Notes under the pieces: model-generated
Seen by the model: the letters and a program-made list of their open reading frames with translations, nothing else
What the model was told of the DNA's origin: nothing
Databases searched by the model: none
Shown here: positions 56,181-64,000 of the stretch, piece by piece
Numbering within the stretch: the stretch's first letter is position 1
How the letters are laid out: each line of letters opens with the position of its first letter
Program-made: the position numbers and the translations under genes
From: Siphonodentalium dalli
Lineage: Eukaryota > Mollusca > Scaphopoda > Gadilida > Siphonodentaliidae
Assembly (NCBI GenBank): GCA_032622095.1
Contig: CP136065.1
Location: 213,756,151 to 213,820,150 of the forward strand
Reading direction: 5' to 3'
Length of the DNA: 64,000 nucleotides

Positions 56181-56765
56181 ATATATATATATATTCCGAT
56201 CGATTGTGGACATATTATTGTTACTAAGCGGATGCCATGCACCTCATGCATTTAGTGTTCGTATAATATACTACCTATTGCGTGCAGAGTGAGTGTATTT
56301 GTTCGGCACATATCAAGCCTCTTTATATCCAGAATATATAACCACAATTATGGCCCGTGGCGTTAGAACATTGTCCTGAAGATTCACTGATAGGGACGGC
56401 AATACCAGTAAGAGGTAACAACTTGGGTTTTCTTGAGCTTGAGTTGTGTGTATTAATCCTATGTCGAGGTGTACAGTTTCATACATGTTAGATATATCCA
56501 CCTTCCTGTAGATAATGTTAAAATATGTTTAACTATATTAAAATGGCTCATACCTGACGAACAGCAATTCCTTTCTTGCTTATTTTTTAGAGTAAATTCA
56601 GTTGTTCCTATTGGCAACATTTATATTGTTCATCCGAGTCTGTAGTATCTTCAGTATGCATGAGAGCGCAGACCGCACCTTGTTTTATATTTGCTGGCGC
56701 ATAAATCACAAAGAAAGAGACACTATCGGCTCAGTGCCTCGTTTTATGGTTTTATTTTAGCGCAT
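56181..56765. other. Non-coding, no feature recognised
   Basis: Spacer between two MITE copies; no gene or repeat is seen. Confidence 0.35.
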
Positions 56766-57217
56766 ATGTGACCCGCCATATCAAATCCAGTCGTAAGTCG
56801 GGATTGTTTTACCCTGTGTCAATTCATTCTCTTATATATGCGAGTCGACCATAGGTCGCCTCGCATATATAAGAGAATGCATTGGCCTAACAATTTTAAT
56901 AATTGTTTCTTGTATTCTTTAACAATTTTATAATTTCACCCATACAGAGCCCCAGACAAACATGAGCAGACGACACTCTTCTATATGCTTCTATATATGT
57001 GTGGGGCTCCCTGCAGGGTAATGGATGTTTTTTTTATTTTACGTCCTAAAAATTGTAAGAAACATTTATTTAAAAAAAATTATGAAAAATTGTTAGGCCA
57101 ATGCATTCTCTTATATATGCAAGGCGACCTATGGTCGACTCGCATATATAAGAGAATGCATTGGCACAGGGTAAAAAAATCCCGACTTACGACTGAATTT
57201 GATATGGCGGGTCACAT
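56766..57217 (+). mobile_element. Double-hairpin MITE, copy 2
   Basis: It has the same terminal repeats and centre as copy 1, in the same orientation. The hairpins are at about 56815-56886 and 57097-57167. Flanks read CATATG-like at both junctions (GCGCATATGTG, CACATATGCC), so a short AT-rich target duplication is possible but ambiguous. Confidence 0.88.
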
Positions 57218-59275
57218 ATGCCTCTCGTACCGAACTGTTTATAAATTGGTCACATGCATGACTTGGGGGTTCGTGTGCCTTCTTATGTCGGTTTAAGTCG
57301 CTGCTTATTGTAGTTTCATTTCTCGCATGGAAACTCGGTTGCATATATTGTGGCTAGGCACATGGGTTCGGTCGGGTGGGAGTGCTGGTAGCCAGAGGAG
57401 GGGCGTTTGTTTCAGTTGATAGGTTCATCAATATTTCAGAATTATCCATATAAATCGACGATACTTCCACCCAGAGTAAAATTTGAAAAGAAGATAAATA
57501 CAAGTTTAGGTCAAATAACCTCTTAAATAGAAATGAAATTTATCACTAGTGGTGTTGCTGTTAATGTAGTACAACTAGCAATAGGAAATGTGTCAAAATG
57601 AGTGCGAAGAATGTGTTTACTGATGCCAAATCTGCGGCTAAATGATAAGGCATCGGCTCGGAACTGGGGCATTATATCGGATGCGAACAAAAATGACATA
57701 AGATCAGAGGGGCACCGTAGCATTTTCGACTCTTTAAAAGAGGCGTCTCTTGTGGCTTAGGCATGAAATATGATCAAGACCGGTGGTCTAAGAGTGAGGA
57801 ATTATAAGAAACTCGCTGTACGCCCAAAAATAAACACACGTGGTTGGTATGTAAATATCATAAATAATATTTATGAAGTCGTTTGACAACTTATTATGTT
57901 GAAATCGAGATATTAATCGTCTGGTCTACCGTGATATAATGCCATAATCCATTTAGTAGTGCCACAATAGACGAAAGGAATGAAATGAACTGGGTCAAGT
58001 CCGGGGCGAATCTGGAAGTGAAATGTTTTCACTTTAAATATTATAAAACACACTTTTGGCGACAAAATGCAACACACAGCGGCGACTACCAAACAACGAA
58101 GACAACATGCTATCCTGTGAGAAACGATGTTGTTTCAGTTTACGAAAAATCGTTAAAATTCGCGGTCACTGTGAGTAAATATTTACGTCGGCCGCCATCT
58201 TGGATTCAATTCCATTTGAAGAACAAAGAAGTTAAATTCCGGTAAATAGTGTTATTTCAACTTGAAGATGACCCGTGTGTTCTCAAAGGTGATTCAGTTT
58301 GATTTGAAGTTTGATCACGTTATCATTTAGAAACACAAAAATTACCATAGCTAAGTCAAACAAATGCGCATAACTCCGTCAAATGTATTTTAAAAGGTCA
58401 GCTGACATTTCGAGACCTTAGACAATTTCCTATAGATATTTGCAGCTGCTGCTAAGCGGAACATATTTACCAGATTATGACCTGGACACGTCATTGACTG
58501 CCAATCTCTCCATTGGTATCGCCTGCTGTTTTTAAAAACCACGTGACGTACACTGCCATCATTTTATTTATGGAAATGTGGTTCAAATATATGTGAGAGC
58601 ACTCAGAGTAGGTGTTTGAGGCATTCTGTGTCAATCGAACATGTATAGGGAAATACAGTCTACTGTAAATTTCGCAGAACAACGCTTAAACCTATGCACA
58701 GGGGTGTGTCGTTAAAACGAATAAAATATATATCTAAAAATGTATAAATCTAAACTAAGTGTCCCACTTTAAAACCCGCTTCGTGATACATACATGCGTA
58801 TGCGTGTATAGCAAAGCGGTTTTTAAAGTGGCGCGCTCGGTTCAAATTTATATGTTTTTAATTTAAATTTCACTTGTTTTAAAGATACGCCCCTGGGCTA
58901 CGGTGTAGGGAAATATATACGGTGTACATGGGTGTACTGTTTATGTCACTGTATATTATACTGGTGGCCACTATGCTGTCGGTATTTCAACATAAGATTT
59001 ACAGCCTATAATTTACAATAATTAAAAATAACATAGCTGCACATTTGGTCATGTGAAAATGTGGTGGAATGGCTGGGGACTATCGGGTTGTCAGCATTGT
59101 CTGACTAATTTAAAGGTTTAAGATGTCTGCTTTATAATGTTTACTTTAATAATTACACATAAATTCAGAAATTTGGCTGATTTCAGACATTCAGAATTTT
59201 TTTACTCCAGTGCAGGGGAAAGAATACTATCCAATTAGGTATACAGTTGTGAATTGACCCGTTGAGTACCATTGG
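57218..59275. other. 2 kb without recognised genes; one hairpin
   Basis: 58764-58831 is an inverted repeat (CCACTTTAAAACCCGCTT with AAGCGGTTTTTAAAGTGG). Open frames at 57523-57723 (minus) and 57985-58245 have no recognised domain. The word GCCGCCATCTTGGATTCAAT near 58192 resembles the GATGGCCGC words of the 7-11 kb array. Confidence 0.4.
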
Positions 59276-59279
59276 ATTG

Positions 59280-60320
59280 TTGTTGTTGATTATAAAGAGG
59301 AACTTAACAATAATCTTATCCTATATGACCAATGGAGTGCGTTTCTTATCAGCTTAAACTATACATTGGAAAATTGGCACACGTGGGTCATCTGACCAGG
59401 GTTATATAATGGGATATACGACTTTGGCGGAGCCTTTGATGACTTAAATGGGACTAATCAATTTATATTAACATATGTAATCAATGAAGAGCGTATATTA
59501 TCATCTCAAAAGATGTGTTGGAAAATTGGCACGAAGGGGTAATTTCCACGGGGAGTGCACATGTGACCCGCCATATCAAATCCAGTCGTAAGTCGGGATT
59601 TTTTTTACCCTGTGCCAATGCATTCTCTTATATATGCGAGTCGGCCATAGGTCGCATCGCATATATAAGAGAATGCATTGGCCTAACAATTTTTTATCAT
59701 TTTTTTTAAATAAATGTTTCTTACAATTTTTAGGACATAAAATAAAAAAAACATCCATTACCCTGCAGGGAGCCCCACACATATATAGAAGCATATATAA
59801 GAGTTTCGTCTGCTCATGTTTGTCTGGGGCTCTGTATGAGTGAAATTATAAAATTGTTAAAGAATACAAGAAAAAATTATTAAAATTGTAAAAAATTGTT
59901 AGGCCAATGCATTCTCTTATATATGCGAGGCGACCTATGGTCGACTCGCATAAATAAGAGAATGCATTGGCACAGGGTAAAAAGAAATCCCGACTTACGA
60001 CTGGTTTTGATATGGCGGGACACACATGTCATGGAATAGGTGCCGTTGATCTCCGATGACGTAATGAGGCACTAATAATTATCAATAAAGAGCGTGTATT
60101 ATCAACTTATAAGATAGAGTAACTTTATTCGGAAAGCGTCACGCAATAGTTGATGTTTACGTCATGTGACTAATAAATAATTTAAATGACTAATAATTAT
60201 CAATAACGAGCGTTTCTTATTAGCTTAAAAGATAGAGGTAACTTTGTCCGGAGAGTGTCATGCAATAGGTGGTGTTTATCGGGGCACTAATAATTTACTC
60301 ATTAGTTACCAGAGTTAGTA
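59280..60320. repeat. Diverged tandem repeat, period about 120 bp, split by a MITE
   Basis: Units contain CTAATAATTATCAATAA, GAGCGTNTNTTATCANCTNA, AAAGATAGAG and GTCATGCAATAGGTG. Copies lie at 59280-59560 and 60030-60320, and the family recurs at 12490-12810. Copy 3 of the double-hairpin MITE is inserted between GTGC and CATGGAATAGG of one unit, so the array is older than that insertion. Confidence 0.65.
59561..60027 (-). mobile_element. Double-hairpin MITE, copy 3 (inverted)
   Basis: The outer repeats are ATGTGACCCGCCATATCAAA and, decayed, TTTGATATGGCGGGACACAC. The hairpins are at 59614-59682 and 59902-59970. The centre (CTGCAGGGAGCCCCACACAT, CTCATGTTTGTCTGGGGCTC) is the reverse complement of that in copies 1 and 2, so this copy inserted in the opposite orientation. 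Confidence 0.88.
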
Positions 60321-60339
60321 TTAAATATAAGCTAAGCAG

Positions 60340-60945
60340 ACCTCTTGCGAAGAATGCATATTAAGGGTTACTATGAACTAGTTATGCCACTGGATCAGCC
60401 CCTATTTGACTTGGTGGTCCAATTTAACAAATATGAATTCCTTCAACAAATGATCCCCCATACCAAATATAAGCTAAATTGGCCAAATGGTTCCTGCGAA
60501 GAAAACTTTTTAAAGAATTACTATGGAGGGAAATAGGGATATAAGATGTTTTAACATTTACTATGGAGCGAGGAACTGGGTTATGTCACTGGCCTCGCAC
60601 CTATTTGACATGGTGACCATATTTGAACAAATATGAATCCCAGTCACCAAAGGCCCCTCTCCATATTAAATTTCAGCTATATAAGATGGATCTTGTGAAG
60701 AAGAAGTTTTAAGAATTATTATTCAGGGAATGCATGGCCTCGCCAGTTTTCGACCTGGTGACCATATTTTATAAAAGCCTGAATGCCAGTCACCGGAGGA
60801 CCCTCCATGTTAGACGTAAGCTAAATATACCTCATGGTTCTTCCAAAGACGTTTCAATACTTACTAAAGAGGGATCAGGTATGCCCCTGGTCTCGTCCCT
60901 ATTTAACCCGCTGACCCTATTTGAACAAATGCCTTTGTGAACACC
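60340..60945. repeat. Diverged tandem repeat, period about 190 bp, three units
   Basis: Each unit has TATTTGACNTGGTGACCATA, AACAAATATGAAT and CAAATATAAGCTAAAT followed by GGTTCNTGCGAAGAA, then ATTACTATGGAGGGA or similar. The frames at 60345-60536 and 60734-60940 are translations of these units in different phases, not genes. Confidence 0.65.
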
Positions 60946-61359
60946 CACAACCATTCATCGTTAATCCGGCAACGGTATAATCTTTGCAGCAATACCATTG
61001 CAGGTTACAGTGGTGCCTGACACTTTCTGACATACATTTTCTTGCTGGCCGATGTGAACATACCATTTGTGATAGCATTATGTAGATATGGTGTTGAAAT
61101 TGACATATCTATAACTGAGTTCATCCACGTAAACATTATAAATGCACGATTTGTGAAAATGATAAAGTATCAATCATATGTAATTTTCTCTGGAATCCTT
61201 ACAGAAGAAATCGGTTCTGCCAAACATGTACCCGAAGTTCTGTTGCATTTTAAAATAGAAGATAATCAATTTATATGGCTCAGAGATCTTACACACTGTT
61301 GACTAATATTGTCCTGATGATTATCCCAGAAAATAGACAAGCATCAGTCATTCAAGTAG
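60946..61359. other. Region downstream of the TRIM-like gene
   Basis: No gene is recognised; the 86-codon frame at 61042-61302 has no domain. It should include the 3' untranslated region of the minus-strand gene, but no clear AATAAA on that strand was located. Confidence 0.4.
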
Positions 61360-62210
61360 TTATGGATCGCATACAAACACAATAATGTTCCCTGATGGTG
61401 AACGGGAGCTCACAACCAGTTTCCTCGATTGAGCGTCGTATGATAAATGGTACGGCTCCACTATGCCATCCTTTTCATCGAGTACAGTTTTCTTGTACCT
61501 TCCATGGCTATCCAGCTCGATCACAGAATTAGAACCCCAGCACGCCACGAACACAGATTCCCCGACAACACATAGACGGCGTGGTCGGTTAAGCGATGTA
61601 TTCCTCACCTTGGTGCTCACTTTAAGGTCCGCGGAGAAAACAATTATTCTGTTCGTATTGTTATCTGACACCAAAATGTTATCTCCACCAGATGCCATAG
61701 TCATGCCCCAGGGTGATGTGAATTGGTATGATGATTCGTGAGTTACATGTCCGGTGTCCGACATTCGACACACACACACATCGTCGTCATAAGGGAATGT
61801 GACAATAAGGTCATGGTCTGTACAGACGATGCTACCACATCTATCGTTTGTTGGAATCTCACGCAGAAGATGTAGATCCCCCAGCCGGTAAACTCTAATA
61901 GTCCGATCAGCAGCAGCAGCAAAACCTCCTCCTGTCTAAAGGAAATGTCATAGATCTCGGTTTTTGTCTTCTCGGTTACTAATGTTCGCCCGGTTTCGTC
62001 TACCTTGGATATTATTTCAGGATCTCGTGTTGCAATAAGTACACATAGTCCGGCCAACGAGCGGGCAAAACAAACAACTGGATCAGATCCCTCATGACAG
62101 ATCCTGGTAAGCTCTCTAAACGAATCCGGTGCAAGATTATCCCGTCCTGTCCCAGAAGATGTTATATGAACATCGTTGTTGCCATGATCTGCCTCAGCCT
62201 TGGAACATAC
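61360..62210 (-). CDS. TRIM-like gene, exon 2: NHL-type beta-propeller (one frameshift)
   Basis: The exon follows a minus-strand acceptor (TTTTATGCACAG, ending at 62211) in phase 0 and runs to TAA at 61360-61362. It encodes a beta-propeller of the NHL type: PWGMTMASGGDNILVSDNNT followed by a RIIVFS strand, and later RPRRLCVVGESVFVACW and SNSVIELDSHGRYKK, which repeat the P-x-G/L ... V-x-D ... I/V-x-F pattern. The reading frame breaks near 61925-61934 in a GGAGGAGG stretch. One missing G restores continuity, and the exon length (851) is one short of a multiple of three. It may be a sequencing error, an allele or early decay. NHL propellers in TRIM proteins bind RNA or protein partners; the ligand here is unknown. 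Confidence 0.8.
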
Positions 62211-62695
62211 CTGTGCATAAAAAACGATAAAAATATCTCATATCTCATTTTTCGGTTCTCGGGCATGAACATCTGGAGTTGCTCGTATTAATAAGTATAT
62301 AAGATGCATCACTCTTGTCGTTTCGATCTTGAAATGTCAAGGGCCAGGTCACAAACAGGTAGTTACAATTCAGTTCATCTGATGCATGGACTGCCCAACA
62401 ACTAGTGACTCATTATTATAAGGTTACTGTTTGACAGTCTATGCCCCTGATGGCTGACAATGATATTAATATAGTAAAATTAACATAAAAGCAAAATCTA
62501 ACTGGCAAAAGAATATTATGAAAAAGCAATAAAGACACCACATGTGTATGTCAAATATGGGGAAATGGCTAATATATAATATAAGCGTCATACTTTTTGC
62601 CAAATCCCTTTCTCTAAAATAATTGTCTTTATATATTATACAATTTTGTTAATTCGTGTGCATGATTTAGAGAAAGAAATACGTTTACACCATAC
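62211..62695 (-). other. Intron of the TRIM-like gene
   Basis: 485 bp bounded by CAG|GTATGG (donor at 62695-62694) and GCACAG|GT (acceptor at 62212-62211), phase 0. It contains no other recognised feature. Confidence 0.8.
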
Positions 62696-63406
62696 CTGCG
62701 CAGGTGAGACATTCGACGTTTTAGCGCAGCCTTCTGGAGATTTTCCTATAGAGTCACACAAAGCGTTTAGCTGGTTAGTCAGTTGTTGACTGATGTCTGG
62801 CTCATTCTGGATTGGTACAGAGAAGTGACCCTCTTTACTGCAATATTCGTACGGTTGCATCTGCGCTAGACCGTCGCGCAGTTTCGTCACCTGCATGTTT
62901 AGTTTAACTAGATCAACGGGGCCTCCAGATGATTTGTGCTCTGAGTCAGTTTTGTCCTCAATTCTAACTTTTTCACTAAGCTCTGCTATCAAGACTTCTA
63001 ATTCCTCGCTCTTGTGTAGTTGTTCCTTTATAGTATCCTTTCGATTGTCAATTAATGAACGGATTTTTTCGATGCTCTGTTGCTGAAATTTCTCGATTAT
63101 CGTTTGCAGTTGTCCACATAATTCGGTCACGTGATCAACGGCTTCGTCACACTGGTGTTGTGCATCATCGAACTGGTCACGTGATGTTGTCTTGGTGTGT
63201 TTACAACTCTTCAAGGCGTCATGCATTTTGGCAGTCAACGTCTCCAGCTCCTGTTGCAAATGACCTGCAGCGTAATCTATGTTCGATATTGAACAGTCTG
63301 GATAGGTTTTCTGGTGGCACGATGGGCAGCAATAGAGACCATGGTGTAAGCATAAACCTTGACCAATATCATTGTGTAAGATGCACTCTCTCTTTTTCGA
63401 AGACAT
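62696..63406 (-). CDS. TRIM-like gene, exon 1: B-box and coiled coil
   Basis: The start is placed at 63406 (MSSKKRECIL), just after a possible acceptor CCCTTCCAG ending at 63419. An upstream ATG at 63478 would add 24 residues without a recognised domain. Residues 8-38 form a B-box zinc finger: C8-x2-H11, C19-x2-H22, C26/C27-x2-C30 and H31, C38, with the last ligands shifted from the usual H-x2-H/C. Residues about 48-160 are charged heptads predicted to be coiled coil (LQQELETLTAKMHDALK, VTELCGQLQTIIEKF). The exon is exactly 237 codons and ends after Gln at a consensus donor. No RING finger is seen, so it is a RING-less TRIM-like protein of about 520 residues, of the TRIM2/3/71-like class expanded in molluscs. 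E3 ligase activity is not predicted from what is here. Confidence 0.82.
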
Positions 63407-64000
63407 CGCTTGTTGCTTCTGGAAGGGAAATATTGTTAGTTCAACAAAACCACGAATTGTGACTATACTTCGGTCCATAAGTGGTAGTTTCGTTCGTGTA
63501 GTTAAGGGCTGTCTTAAAAGATCTTGGGTTTTCGCTTGAGTTCTAGTTTTGATCTCTATATGCTGTATTAATTGTACATGTATACTTAAGTCTCGATATT
63601 GAAATGTATCATTCAGGTAAAATGTACTGCTAAATCCTTATTTTCTGTAACGTGGGATACAAACAAATGAAATTAGATAATTTCAACATGATCAAAAAGC
63701 AAAGATAGCCGTTCTCATATATATACGAGGTAAATTTTTGGAATACTTGCATATACAAGAGAATGCACTGGCACGTGATATGTAATGCTGCACCAGCGTA
63801 GCTCCCGTCATGGAATGGGTAACGTCAGCATATCCAACGAAACAGACTGTGTTTGTTGATGTGACGAAATCGACAAGCTGTTGGACCGGACGTAGACCAA
63901 GAGCAAACGCTAGTTAAATGGCCCTGATAGCATGGAGGGTATCACCCCCCCCCCCCCTTTCGGTACGCGGGATTCAGGGTGTTTTGAAGCCGTACGCGGG
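63407..64000. other. Right edge: 5' flank of the TRIM-like gene and a decayed hairpin
   Basis: 63712-63772 (CCGTTCTCATATATATACGAGG and ATACAAGAGAATGCACTGGCAC) is a mutated remnant of the GCCAATGCATTCTC hairpin family. A C-homopolymer lies at about 63945-63957, and GGTACGCGGG / CCGTACGCGGG words end the window. No promoter element is called. Confidence 0.45.

Noticed and set aside
57523-57723. Minus-strand 66-codon frame with balanced composition
   Set aside because: No domain recognised and no neighbouring exon; could be a polyprotein fragment but nothing supports that.
55725-60027. Regularly repeated palindromes reminiscent of a CRISPR array
   Set aside because: Spacing is irregular, units are paired within MITEs with terminal repeats, and the window is eukaryotic (spliced genes).

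Overview
This is a gene-poor, repeat-dominated eukaryotic nuclear window, most likely from a mollusc (bivalve or gastropod). The reasons are GT-AG introns, a small secreted C-type lectin, a B-box/coiled-coil/NHL (TRIM-like) gene, and an abundance of CTGT-microsatellite-headed, tandem-core elements of the pearl/Helitron-associated (HINE) type known from bivalves. The sequence does not identify the species. There is one 100-N assembly gap (14316-14415).

Layout. 1-13.7 kb: no convincing gene. It holds minisatellites (including an unusual palindromic one at 2.1-2.75 kb), a 4-kb tandem array (7.1-11.2 kb), TTAA-flanked MITEs and foldbacks. 13.7-18.6 kb: HINE/pearl-like elements surround a 3-kb array of a 173-bp satellite. 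19.9-29.75 kb: about 57 more copies of the same satellite in the opposite orientation, with higher-order repeats of 7 and 14 monomers. 32.2-41.8 kb: a two-exon secreted C-type lectin gene whose 9.2-kb intron contains a whole 6.1-kb inverted-repeat transposon. 42-61 kb: foldbacks, Helitron-type termini, pearl-like cores, and a MITE family in which each element carries two perfect or near-perfect hairpins of about 72 bp. 61.4-63.4 kb, minus strand: the TRIM-like gene, with one frameshift in exon 2.

The most interesting object is the transposon at 34457-40547. Its imperfect terminal inverted repeats flank a decayed, intronless gene of about 1,440 codons (two frameshifts, one in-frame stop, one retroelement-tail insertion). 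The gene combines Cys/His clusters, a long central region, a FEN1/XPG-like (PIN-fold) nuclease with its acidic residues intact, and a C-terminal CXC (tesmin/TSO1-like) zinc-binding motif. I recognise the protein type as one that recurs as uncharacterised multicopy genes in invertebrates, but I cannot assign it to a named transposon superfamily and see no DDE transposase signature.

The two host genes are unrelated in position and strand. The lectin would be secreted and the TRIM-like protein intracellular; both belong to families often expanded in mollusc innate immunity. That link is family knowledge, not something the window shows.
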